A stretch of 18,999 nt of DNA from CAYUNA01 sp047629355 (GTDB lineage Bacteria > Bacteroidota > Bacteroidia > Chitinophagales > Saprospiraceae), in the NCBI GenBank assembly GCA_047629355.1, contig JBLHWU010000126.1:1-18999 (forward strand), written 5' to 3'. The notes beneath the pieces were generated by a model. That model was not told the DNA's origin. It saw only the letters and a program-made list of their open reading frames with translations, and ran no database searches. Below, one piece after another: positions 1-8,400 of the stretch (positions are counted from its first letter, which is position 1; each line of letters starts with the position of its first letter). Position numbers and translations under genes: made by a program.

Positions 1-138
1 TGTCATCCAACTTTTTGGGCGAAATGTATTAACTTTTAACAAAGTATTATAAATAGTCTGCGATTTTTACAATATTTTGTTCTAAAGCGAGAATTGCTGA
101 ACTGATTATCCACTTTTCAAGAAAACCTGAATGGCATA

Positions 139-195
139 AACTATTGATTATTAGCGACTTAATTACTTAACAATATGTTTGTAAGAAAACCCTTA
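139..195. repeat. Possible degraded copy of the 12072-12410 repeat, in a 260-base gene-free left edge
   Basis: No gene is visible in bases 1-260. Two short words, AAACTATTGATTAT near 139 and TAAGAAAACCCTTA near 183, also occur in this order on the reverse complement of the 12072-12410 element, so this may be a shortened copy. Just after it, GTGGACTAAAGCC near 198 resembles the ACTAAAGT-centred hairpins at 17364-17502, but its stem is imperfect. Homology is inferred from short words only. Confidence 0.3.
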
Positions 196-260
196 ATGTG
201 GACTAAAGCCGACTGCCCTATCGCTTGGAATAAATTTTAGAAAAGGCTATCAATTTCAAA

Positions 261-300
261 AAAAAGCGTCTTTCGAAAATGAATTCGAAAGACGCTTTTT
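261..300 (-). terminator. Intrinsic terminator of the citrate synthase gene
   Basis: A perfect 17-bp inverted repeat (261-277 with 284-300, core GCGTCTTTCGAA) encloses a 6-base loop. On the minus strand it lies 21 bases after the citrate synthase stop codon and is followed by a run of T, the classic rho-independent layout. The plus-strand side also ends in five T, so it may work in both directions. Confidence 0.85.
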
Positions 301-321
301 ACATTTAGGTAGTTTTTAAAA

Positions 322-1647
322 CTAAGCCTCTTTTTCTTCTTCTTTTGCCACGAAATTCTTGACCCAATCCGATGTAACTGACTTTGGTCGCTCCAACGGC
401 AAGCCCAATGCGCGCGACCAGCACAATGCTGCCAACACACCCAATGCTCGTGAAACGCCGAATAACACAGTATAAAAGCTGTATTCTTTCAAACCATAAT
501 GTACCAATAACGCACCAGAGTGTGCATCAACATTAGGCCATGGATTTTTCACCTTACCCAATGATTGTAAAATTGGTGGCACGACATCAAACACCTTCCA
601 AACAACTTTTACCAAATCTGCATCTGGAATATAATCTTCAGCGAATTTTTTCTGCGCGGTAAAACGGGGGTCTGGCTGCCGCAAAACTGCGTGACCATAT
701 CCTGGAATCACTCGACCGCGTGCTAAAGTGCTATTTACATAATCTGCAATTTGCTCTTTTGTCGGGTCTTTCGTACCCAGTGCTTCCAACATTTTGAAAA
801 CCCATTTGATAACTTCCTGATTCGCTAAACCGTGTAACGGACCTGCTAATGCTGCCATTCCACCAGAAAATGCTAAATACGGGTCACTCAACGTTGAACC
901 AACTAAGTGGGTCGCGTGAGCTGAGGCATTTCCTCCTTCGTGGTCAGCATGAATGGTCAAGTACAAGCGCATCAAATGCTGGAAATCCTCGTCTTCCGTG
1001 ATGCCCAACATTGTAGCGAAATTACCTGCCCAATCTAATGACATATCTGGCTTGATGTGGTCGCCATTGTGGTAAGTGCGGCGATAAATATACGCTGCTA
1101 CTCGCGGCAAACGAGCAATCAAGTTCATGGAATCTTCGTAAGTCGCATCCCAATATTCGCTTTTATTCATGCCTTCCGCATAGCGTCGAGCAAAGACCGA
1201 TTCAGTCTGCATTGACATAATCGCTACGTTGAATTGCGTCATTGGGTGCGTACCTTCTGGCAATGCTTCCAATACTTTAAAGGTATGCTGAGGAATATTG
1301 CTACGGTTATTCCACTGTTCACTCAACCACTTCGCTTCTTCGGGCGTAGGGATTTCACCGACCAACATCAACCAAAAAAGTCCTTCTGGCAAAGGTTCTT
1401 TATCGCCAGGTCCTTTTGGTAATAATTCTTTAAGTTCAGGAATTGAATAGCCACGAAAGCGAATACCTTCATTAGCATCTAACTGAGAGGTTTCCCATAG
1501 CATCATTTTGACACCCCGAGCACCACTAATTACTTGTGAGAGGACGACTTCGTCCACTTTTTTATTGCCATTTTCCTTTAAAATAGCTTTAATCTCCTTT
1601 TTCAAGGCAGAAGATTTCTCGTGAAATTTCTGTTTAAGGGGATCCAT
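322..1647 (-). CDS. Citrate synthase, eukaryotic/mitochondrial type
   Basis: Condenses oxaloacetate and acetyl-CoA to citrate, the entry step of the TCA cycle, in the cytoplasm. The 441-residue protein is collinear with mitochondrial-type (type I) citrate synthases. It has HADHEGGN at 233-240, the catalytic histidine H272 in AGPLHGLANQEV, the second histidine H319 in GYGHAVLR, and the catalytic aspartate D374 in NVDAHSG. Substrate-binding arginines fit R323, R400 (FGVSRALG) and R420. There is no extended targeting peptide; the protein starts MDPLKQKF at an ATG. It lacks the features of the NADH-regulated hexameric enzyme of Gram-negative bacteria, so ATP/AMP-type or simple substrate control is more likely (family inference). 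It appears monocistronic, with its own terminator at 261-300 and a candidate promoter near 1761. I give no symbol because gltA usually denotes the other subtype. Confidence 0.96.
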   Translation of the reverse strand: MDPLKQKFHEKSSALKKEIKAILKENGNKKVDEVVLSQVISGARGVKMMLWETSQLDANEGIRFRGYSIPELKELLPKGPGDKEPLPEGLFWLMLVGEIPTPEEAKWLSEQWNNRSNIPQHTFKVLEALPEGTHPMTQFNVAIMSMQTESVFARRYAEGMNKSEYWDATYEDSMNLIARLPRVAAYIYRRTYHNGDHIKPDMSLDWAGNFATMLGITEDEDFQHLMRLYLTIHADHEGGNASAHATHLVGSTLSDPYLAFSGGMAALAGPLHGLANQEVIKWVFKMLEALGTKDPTKEQIADYVNSTLARGRVIPGYGHAVLRQPDPRFTAQKKFAEDYIPDADLVKVVWKVFDVVPPILQSLGKVKNPWPNVDAHSGALLVHYGLKEYSFYTVLFGVSRALGVLAALCWSRALGLPLERPKSVTSDWVKNFVAKEEEKEA

Positions 1648-1760
1648 CGGATGAATTTATGTTGTAAAAAAAAATGATTGAATTTGTCCGGGCATTAAGA
1701 TAAAACACGGCACTACTTTGATAACAAAATCAAAGGCTCTCGGTTCAAAATTTGGGTCGG

Positions 1761-1768
1761 CAAATGTA
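1761..1768 (-). promoter_or_regulatory. Candidate Bacteroidota -7 element for citrate synthase
   Basis: The minus strand reads TACATTTG, matching the TAnnTTTG -7 consensus of Bacteroidota, 114 bases before the start codon. No convincing TTG -33 element is seen at the expected spacing. A TTTGAT/ATCAAA hairpin (1717-1734) would lie in the untranslated leader. Confidence 0.35.
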
Positions 1769-1800
1769 AGAAAATAACAATTAAAAATGAAGAATGTAGA

Positions 1801-1842
1801 ATTAAAAATGCCCCGAAAGGTATCCTCCGAGGCATTTTTAAT
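1801..1842 (-). terminator. Terminator-like hairpin after the small exported-protein gene
   Basis: A perfect 12-bp stem (ATTAAAAATGCC at 1801-1812 with 1831-1842) flanks an 18-base loop. Weaker complementarity continues outward to about 1780 and 1865. It lies 29 bases past the stop of the minus-strand gene and separates it from citrate synthase. A/T runs on both sides would allow termination in either direction. Confidence 0.6.
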
Positions 1843-1870
1843 GTTTCATTCTTAATGCTTCATTCTTGAA

Positions 1871-2299
1871 TTAATGATTGTCCAATTTTTCCATCTCCAA
1901 AGCGATAATTTTATCGTCTGTTTGTTCCTTAGATAAATTATCACCTTTCATTTGTTTGTATTGCACCGCCATGGTGGTGCGGTTCTCTACTTTCTTTTGG
2001 TCAAAGATAATACGTTGGTTCTCTGTCAACATTTTTTTGATAGACGCATCGTTGCCTGTTTGAATAGACCGTAATTTTAAAATATATTTTTCACGGTCGG
2101 TACTTTTCAATCCTTCTATTTCAGATAGATTGCGGTACTTTCGTTCTTGAATGACTTGCATCTGTGACACTTGCACGTCCGTCAAAGTATACATAGGCGT
2201 CAATTTTGCTGTAGTTGCAGTAGCATCTGCACTTTTTTGAGCAAAAGAAGTAGTTGCCATAAAGCACAATACCAATAAGCTGAAAGCAAACTTTTTCAT
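1871..2299 (-). CDS. Small exported protein of unknown function
   Basis: A 142-residue protein with a clear Sec signal peptide: MKK, a hydrophobic stretch at 4-18, then TSFA before Q21 as the likely cleavage site. It should therefore be periplasmic or surface-exposed. The mature part is hydrophilic and predicted mainly helical, with many K, E, Q and M residues (QVSQMQVIQERKYRNLSEIE near 43-62). No cysteines remain after the signal peptide and no catalytic motif is visible. The helix-rich, Met/Gln-rich composition recalls small Bacteroidota periplasmic proteins loosely comparable to Spy/CpxP, but no diagnostic LTxxQ motif is present, so I do not assign that family. It starts at ATG, is probably monocistronic, and is divergent from the DUF3109 gene across about 290 bases. 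Confidence 0.8.
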   Translation of the reverse strand: MKKFAFSLLVLCFMATTSFAQKSADATATTAKLTPMYTLTDVQVSQMQVIQERKYRNLSEIEGLKSTDREKYILKLRSIQTGNDASIKKMLTENQRIIFDQKKVENRTTMAVQYKQMKGDNLSKEQTDDKIIALEMEKLDNH

Positions 2300-2469
2300 A
2301 TTCTATATTTTTTTAAATTGTAAATATTCAGTTGAAAGGACGTTTTAATAGATTACTTTATTAAATGTTTGTAGGGCTTGTTTCACGACTTTATTTAACA
2401 AATAGAATCATTTTTATCATTAAAAAAATCCTTCATGCGCTAAATTACAATTTCTCTCGTTTTTTACCT

Positions 2470-2477
2470 TAGTTTTG
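2470..2477 (+). promoter_or_regulatory. Candidate -7 element upstream of the DUF3109 gene
   Basis: TAGTTTTG matches the TAnnTTTG consensus of Bacteroidota and is followed by GC, as often seen. It lies about 115 bases before the start codon in the divergent 2300-2592 gap. No clear TTG -33 box is visible at the ideal distance. Confidence 0.4.
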
Positions 2478-2533
2478 TGCAAAAAAGAAGAAGGATTGAC
2501 GTGGATTTGGCGAATTTTTTGATCATTTCGATT

Positions 2534-2560
2534 GATTTGATTATTTCGATTGTCTCGATT
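2534..2560 (+). repeat. Single-arm copy of the TTGATTATTTCGATTG repeat
   Basis: This 27-base stretch differs at only two positions from the left arm of the large hairpin at 13862-13943, but has no complementary arm nearby. The word ATTTCGATTG also recurs just upstream at 2525 and once more near 5381. It lies between the candidate promoter at 2470 and the DUF3109 start codon, so it would be transcribed as part of the leader. Confidence 0.5.
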
Positions 2561-2592
2561 TATAAAATAAATACTGTAAATATAGCGTAACT

Positions 2593-3183
2593 ATGATAAT
2601 GATTCAAGAGATTTTGGTAAGTGAGGAAGTGATTGATCAAAAATTTATTTGCAACCTCAAAGCCTGCAAAGGAGCGTGTTGTTGGGAAGGTGAATGGGGT
2701 GCGCCTTTGGAAAAAGAGGAACTGGCTATTTTGGAAAACGCTTACGAAGCAGTCAAACCTTTTTTGAAACCAGAGGCAATTGAGCGGATAAAAAAAGTTG
2801 GTTTGTATGAGTGGAATGAATTGCCAAATGAATACGGAACGGGATTAATGGAAGACGGCGCGTGTGTATTTATGAACTACACACCATTGGGTATTGCGAC
2901 CTGTGGAATTGAGCAAGCAAACCGTGCAGGTGTGACAGATTTCAAGAAGCCAATTTCTTGTCATTTATACCCAATTCGGGTATCAAAAAACGAAGATACT
3001 AATTTTGAAGCCTTAAATTATGATGAATGGGACATTTGTTCGGCAGCTTGTGCACTGGGAGAAAAGGAGCAAGTGCCAGTTTATAAATTCTTAAAAGAAC
3101 CGATTGAACGGAAATATGGGGAGGAATTTTATAAAGAATTAGATATTATTGCTACTTTATTAGCGGAGGAAAAAAAGAAATAA
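2593..3183 (+). CDS. DUF3109 family protein, cysteine-rich
   Basis: A 196-residue cytoplasmic protein that I recognise as DUF3109, widespread in Bacteroidota. Diagnostic segments are CNLKACKGACCWEGEWGAPL (20-39), KPISCHLYPIRVSK (119-132) and VPVYKFLKEPI near 161-171. It has nine cysteines: C20, C25, C29, C30, C91, C104, C123, C149 and C153. The CxxxxCxxxCC cluster plus downstream cysteines resembles the metal- or Fe-S-binding pattern of the YkgJ-like CxxCxxCC proteins; metal binding is an inference, and no reaction is known to me. There is no signal peptide or membrane segment. Length and start fit the family; an ATG two codons later (2599) is an equally possible start. It converges on the response regulator with only 17 bases between stop codons and no hairpin there. 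Confidence 0.92.
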   Translation: MIMIQEILVSEEVIDQKFICNLKACKGACCWEGEWGAPLEKEELAILENAYEAVKPFLKPEAIERIKKVGLYEWNELPNEYGTGLMEDGACVFMNYTPLGIATCGIEQANRAGVTDFKKPISCHLYPIRVSKNEDTNFEALNYDEWDICSAACALGEKEQVPVYKFLKEPIERKYGEEFYKELDIIATLLAEEKKK

Positions 3184-3200
3184 GAAGAAATAAGACAAAA

Positions 3201-3623
3201 TCAGACAAAATTGGCTCTTACGTTAACTTCCCCCCAAAAACTATTAATTGCTTGGATGGTTCGGTCAAAATCAGATAAATCAACGGGCTTCAGAACATAA
3301 GCATTTGCTCCAAATTCGTAACATTTTTGAATGTCATCTTGATTAGCAGATGTGGTAAAAACAATTACTGGAAGTTTGCGCATCAAGGGGTCTTGCTTGC
3401 AAATTTTCAATAAATCCAACCCATTCAAGCGCGGCATATTTAAGTCTAACAGGAGGTAATCAAACCCATCTGTAGAATTTTTAGTTAAAAAATCTAACGC
3501 GACTTTTCCGTCTTCACAGTGAATGATTTCAGTACTAATATTTTGATTTCTGAAAGCAATTTTAGTCAATTCTACATCTGCTAAATTGTCTTCTACTAGT
3601 AAGATTTTGCTATGTGTTTGCAT
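3201..3623 (-). CDS. Single-domain response regulator (CheY/Rcp1-like)
   Basis: A 140-residue stand-alone receiver domain. Acidic pocket residues are E11 and D12 (LLVEDN), the phosphoacceptor is D60 in LLLDLNMPRLNG, the switch threonine is T90 (VFTTS), and the conserved lysine is K112 in LKPVD. No DNA-binding or enzymatic output domain follows, so it should signal by protein-protein contact. The pattern EDNxxDVELTxxAF with a long FLTKN segment is typical of the Rcp1-like regulators that partner with phytochrome-like or PAS histidine kinases; the partner is not in this window. It starts at ATG, its stop lies 17 bases from the converging DUF3109 stop, and its promoter must lie within 3624-3770, where a small palindrome is present. 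Confidence 0.95.
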   Translation of the reverse strand: MQTHSKILLVEDNLADVELTKIAFRNQNISTEIIHCEDGKVALDFLTKNSTDGFDYLLLDLNMPRLNGLDLLKICKQDPLMRKLPVIVFTTSANQDDIQKCYEFGANAYVLKPVDLSDFDRTIQAINSFWGEVNVRANFV

Positions 3624-3690
3624 TTTTATATTTTCCCTTCAGTTAGAATTCAAATTAATTTACAGAAATGAATAACTTCATTGGTGTGCA

Positions 3691-3707
3691 TGTTGTCCTG
3701 TACAACA
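3691..3707. promoter_or_regulatory. Short palindrome upstream of the response regulator
   Basis: TGTTGT and ACAACA flank a 5-base centre, 68 bases before the response-regulator start. A second such palindrome, TGTTCT-CTGT-AGAACA, lies at 3756-3771 beside the repeat. Either could be an operator or a chance hairpin; nothing further supports a function. Confidence 0.2.
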
Positions 3708-3771
3708 AAATGAAAAATGAATTCGTCAGCCGATTAATTTTGTTTTCGAATAAAATGTTCTCTGTAGAACA

Positions 3772-3918
3772 CGAAGTAAATAATCTACGATTTTTGAGTG
3801 TAAGGTTTTATTTTCAGTTTTTGCTTTGAAACTGCTATTTATGTTGATATAATAAGCAATTTTAAGGTGAAAAATGAGGTTAAAATATCCTGTCAAAAGT
3901 CGTAGGTTATTTACTTCG
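3772..3918. repeat. Family 1 long-hairpin repeat, copy 1
   Basis: The ends are inverted repeats: 3772-3790 pairs with 3900-3918 at 18 of 19 positions, and the odd pair is a G-T wobble. Complementarity continues with gaps almost to a central loop near 3838-3855 (TTTATGTTGATATAAT), so the whole unit can fold as one long hairpin. The central and right parts match 5068-5159 and 16099-16169. It occupies most of the 490-base gap 3624-4114, which holds no convincing gene. It looks like a MITE or a structured-RNA repeat; no transposase is nearby. Confidence 0.75.
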
Positions 3919-4067
3919 CCTTTCTGTGGCAAGGTTAAACATTATTTTGAGAACATTCATGGCGAAAAACTGAATTTTGTGACATTAATATTTTTGTAAA
4001 ATGAGGATAAAGTGGAGATTTGAAAAAATCATTCTCGGATTCATCTTTTCTTAGGACGAAGATATTG

Positions 4068-4075
4068 TACTTTTG
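4068..4075 (+). promoter_or_regulatory. Candidate -7 element for the SGNH hydrolase gene
   Basis: TACTTTTG matches TAnnTTTG and sits 85 bases before the preferred ATG at 4160. Upstream spacing shows only a weak T-rich -33 region. Confidence 0.45.
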
Positions 4076-4159
4076 TCACAAAAAAAAAGCATTATTTGAT
4101 GATAAAAATTTAGAGTGAATTGCGCTTTAAATTTGCTTTATAGAAAAATGGTAAAAATT

Positions 4160-4843
4160 ATGAAAAATAGATTCTTAATCTTGATGAGCGTAGTATTCTT
4201 TGGAATGAGTTGTCAGAATTCTCCATCGACTATTAGTGACACAAAACAAAAAACAGCCGCAATTTCAGAAACGACAAAGCTAAAAGCGGAAAGCCGTAAA
4301 AGCATTCTCTTTTTCGGCAATAGCTTGACCGCAGCCTACAACCTTGATCCCTCCGAAGGATTTACGCCAATTATTCAGCAACGTTTGGATTCTTTGAATT
4401 TGAATTATAAAGTCATCAATGCAGGATTGAGTGGTGAAACAACTGCGGGTGGGAATGAAAGAATTGACTGGGTGATTCGCCAAAAAGTAGATATTTTTGT
4501 CTTAGAATTGGGTGCAAATGACGGTTTAAGGGGCATTAACCCGAAGACTTCGTATGAAAATTTGCAGTCTATGATTACCAAAGTGAAAACGAAATATCCT
4601 GAAGTGAAAATCGTTCTTGCGGGGATGCTTGCACTTCCTAATATGGGCGACCAATTCAGAACAGCGTTTAAAAATATGTACCCAAAATTGGCGAAAGAGA
4701 ATGATACGGAGTTGATTCCATTCTTTTTAGAAGGTGTAGCGGGACAACCTGAATTAAACTTACCAGATGGCGTTCATCCGAATGCGGAGGGACAGAAAAT
4801 CGTTGCGGAGAATGTTTGGGCAGTTTTGAAGGATATTTTATAA
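4160..4843 (+). CDS. SGNH/GDSL arylesterase-like lipoprotein
   Basis: An esterase/lipase of the SGNH fold, close to TesA-like arylesterases, likely cleaving acyl or aryl esters at the cell envelope. I start at ATG 4160 rather than 4115 because this gives a clean lipoprotein signal: MKNRFLILMSVVFFGMSC, with C18 as the lipidation site. The -3 position is Gly, so the lipobox is not perfect. In this 227-residue form block I is FFGNSLTAAY with nucleophile S55, the oxyanion glycine is G89 in NAGLSGET, the block III asparagine is N120 in LGANDGLRG, and the block V dyad is D203 and H206 in DGVHPN. The Asp usual before the nucleophile Ser (GDS) is Asn here; I recall this variant from other Bacteroidota. 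The gene stands alone between two family 1 repeats. Substrate unknown. Confidence 0.92.
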   Translation: MKNRFLILMSVVFFGMSCQNSPSTISDTKQKTAAISETTKLKAESRKSILFFGNSLTAAYNLDPSEGFTPIIQQRLDSLNLNYKVINAGLSGETTAGGNERIDWVIRQKVDIFVLELGANDGLRGINPKTSYENLQSMITKVKTKYPEVKIVLAGMLALPNMGDQFRTAFKNMYPKLAKENDTELIPFFLEGVAGQPELNLPDGVHPNAEGQKIVAENVWAVLKDIL

Positions 4844-4999
4844 TAGACTTGATTACCCTTTAATAAATGCTTGTATGAATTTTAAATTTTTTAAAGGAAA
4901 ATAGCGGGAAAAGATATTTTCAGGCGAGTATTTATTTGAGGGTAAAAAGTTTAGTGGATTTATGGTTGAATTGCTAAATTATTTCAGTGAAAAACCCTT

Positions 5000-5159
5000 A
5001 GGAACGCGAATTAAATAAAGTGCTTTTTTGAGCGCGCGTTTTCGTTCCTAATTTTTGCTTTAAAAGTGCGATTTATGTTGATATAATGAGCATTTTTAAA
5101 GTGAAAAATATGGACTAAATATCCGCTCAAAAATGTAAGATTATTTATTTCGCGTTCCT
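5000..5159. repeat. Family 1 long-hairpin repeat, copy 2
   Basis: The ends AGGAACGCGAA (5000-5010) and its exact complement (5149-5159) extend to 18 of 19 paired positions. Inner complementarity leads with gaps to the same central TTTATGTTGATATAAT loop as copy 1. The right half matches copy 3 for 21 bases without change (AGCATTTTTAAAGTG onward). It fills part of the 4844-5439 gap, the rest of which is AT-rich with no gene. A TATTTTTG word at 5326-5333 is a weak promoter candidate for the next gene. Confidence 0.75.
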
Positions 5160-5439
5160 TTTTTAGCTATAAAAAAAATAACTTGGAAGCAATTTAGCCA
5201 TGAACCTCATTTTTGGCTTAAATTTTTCTTAAAAAATAGATAAACCATCACATTCTCGCAATAGAGTTCCTGCTAAATGGTTGAAAGTCTTTATCTTGCA
5301 ACTACTTATAGTCGTGCTCGTGCAATATTTTTGAAGAACAATTTGAACAACATTTTACAATATTCTTCCATTTCGTCATTTCGATTGAGGTAGAGAAAAA
5401 ATTATTCACAGTACGGGCTACGTGTCATTCAACCTTGAG

Positions 5440-8400
5440 ATGAGAAAATTGACTTTACTAAGCTACCTTTTATACACCTCTTTATTACTTACTGGACAAA
5501 ATATTCAGTGGGCTGCTTCCGTAGTTGATTTTTCGAACCAACGAAGTGAACAAGCTTTTTCTGCGAATCAAATTTTGGGTGCACCCAATGCAATGACGGA
5601 GGGTAATGCTTTAAATAACTCATGGTCACCCAAAAATGAAAATGCTTATCTTGGAGAATCCATTCATGTAGAATTTGTGAAGCCAATGGCGATTCAGCAG
5701 GTCGTGATTGGGGAAAGTCAAAATCCAGGGTCGATTGAGACGATTACTCTATATGATGTTCAAAATCGGCGGCATTTGGTATATGAAAATGTTTTGCCGC
5801 AACCAGTTTATAAAAAGAATCGGCTGTTTCAGTATTTTTTTAAAATGACTGATTATGAGGTGAAAGGCGTGGAAATTCAGATGCAAACGTCTGCGGTAGC
5901 GGGAAGTAATTTAATTGATGCTATCGGAATTTCTGCAGGAACAGAAATGCCAAAAATAGACGAGAAGCCGACGGAAGAACTGGTCAGTCGAGGCGTTCAG
6001 AATATAGTTAGTGTGCCAAATGCAGAGAATCTTGGACCGCAAATTAATTCGCAATACGCCGAACGATTACCGATTATTTCACCTGACGGACAAACGCTTT
6101 ATTTTGCCAGAAAATACTATCCACAAAATTTTGGAGAAGAAAATAACGACGACATTTGGTACGCTACTCGACAGCCTGATGGCTCGTGGAGTAAAGCCTT
6201 GAATATTGGTGCGCCATTGAATAATAAAGAGCACAATTTCGTGGTTGCTTGTAGCCCGTCAGGCAATACGTTGTACTTGGCAAATGATTATCGAGCGAGT
6301 AAAAAAGACGGTGTTTCGATGACGGTACGGAAAGGGCGAACTTGGTCGCAGCCAAAATCTTTAGATATTGAAGACCATTATAATAACAACGAATTTGTAG
6401 GCTATCACGTGGGTGTGGACGGACGGACGTTGCTGATGTCGGTTGAGCGAAAAGATGGATTGGGGAAGCGCGATTTATACGTTTCTTTTAAACAAACAAG
6501 TGGCAAATGGTCTAAACCGCAAAGTTTGGGTTCAGGCATCAATACATCCGACGAGGAAACGAGTGTTTTTTTAGCAGCGGACGGAAAAACCATTTATTTT
6601 GCCAGTAATGGACGACCGAATAATTTAGGTGGTTTAGATATTTATATGAGCAAACGATTAGATGATACCTGGCGAAGATGGACGACGCCAAAAAATTTAG
6701 GAAAAGAATTTAATACGCCCAATCACGATTTTAATTTTACCATTCCAGCATCTGGTGATTACGCTTATTTTTCTTCTGGTCCGATTAAAAGTTCTAATTT
6801 ATACAGAATTAAATTGCCAGAGGAATTGCGTCCCGAACCGGTGACCTTGGTGACAGGACGTATTATTGACAAAGAATCAAATCGGCCAATTAATGGACAG
6901 TTAAAATATCAAAATTTAAGTGATAATCCCAATTCGATGAGCATGGATGCAAACGCCGCAGGGGAGTTTAAAGTCGTCGTTCCTTACGGAGAAAATGTGG
7001 GCATTTATGCAGAGCAAAGTGGCTATTTTGCGGTAAGCGAAAACTTGAGATTATCGGAAGAACGTTTGAAAGAATTGGACTATATGCCTGACAGTAACGA
7101 AGGTGGAAATGACGAAGAACTAGAGCAATTACAAGCACAATTCAATCGTTTGCATGCAGAAGTTCAAGGTTTAGAAAACGCAAGGCAAATGCCTAAAAAA
7201 GCTGAAAATCAACCGGTTATTAAAGGCGGCGTAACGGCATTTCGAGACCCTGAATTAGAGGCATTGCGTGCTAAATACTATTCCGCAGTTTTGAAAAATG
7301 AGCCAACAGATATTGCTGCAAAAAGGGTGAATGAAACGCCTACTTCAAATACTCAGCCTGCGACGGATGATATTGAAGAATTGGATGAATTGGCGCGCAT
7401 GAAAGCCAAATTCAATAGAGCTAATAATTTAAATGAAGCAGATAATCTTGATATTGAAAAAATTGATAGTCGCACCATTTTAAAAAAGAAGCAATCGGAT
7501 GATGAATTGACTGCAATGAAGGCCAAATATATGAAAGCGAATAATTTGGAAGTACCTGTTGTTGAAAAAAAGGTAGAGACTATTCAAATGGTAGAGGATG
7601 GACGATTTAATGAATTGGAGGAAGAGGTTCGGGAAGAGTTGGAACAAGCGCTTTTGGAGGATGTAAAATTAGATTTACAAAAGGAATTATTGGAAGATGC
7701 AAAACAGGAAGTAGCGATGGAATTAGATGCTGCTGAACGCGATAAACTGGATGACCCGACATTGGACAAAGAAGTTAAAAATCAATACATCGAGTCGGTG
7801 AAAGCGGAATTGCGGAAGGAATATGAAGAGCCTATCAAAGTGGAATTACGAGCAGAATGGGAAGAAAAAATTAAGGAGGAACTTCGAAAAACATTACGTT
7901 CAGAAATTAGAGCGGAATTGCGCCGCGAACTACGTGATGAAGTGAAAGCAGAACTCAGGGAAGAACTTAAGTACCAAATTAAAAAAGAATTAGAAGTAGA
8001 ACTTCGGCAAGAGTTGGCTGCTAAAAAACGCGAGCAAAAGGTAGCCAAACCAGTCGCGGTTCAGTCAAAAATGGAGGAGGAAATCGAAGAGCCTTTCGCA
8101 CCAGTTTACCAAGAAGTAGAGCAAGATATTACGCTTGTGCCTATCAAAGTCGGGCAGGTCATTCCGATGAATAACATCTTTTTTGACTCCAATGAATCCA
8201 GTTTGAAAGAAGTTTCTTTTGCAGAATTGGAGCGGGTTTTAGATTTTTTGAAAAAAAATCCGAACCTGATAGTCGAAGTTGGCGGGCATACGAACGGTTG
8301 GTGTAGTCATAGTTTTGCCAATGAGCTATCGGATAAACGCGCGCAAAAAGTAGCAGCCTATTTTATTGAAAAAGGCATTGCCTCTCGAAAAATTCAACAT

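Noticed and set aside
237..440. 67-residue minus-strand open frame at the left edge
   Set aside because: It overlaps the citrate synthase end in another frame and runs through its terminator.
7584..8048. Minus-strand Ser-rich open frames over the charged repeat
   Set aside because: Serine-rich readings arise automatically from the complement of Glu/Leu/Arg codons in the 12-residue repeat region.
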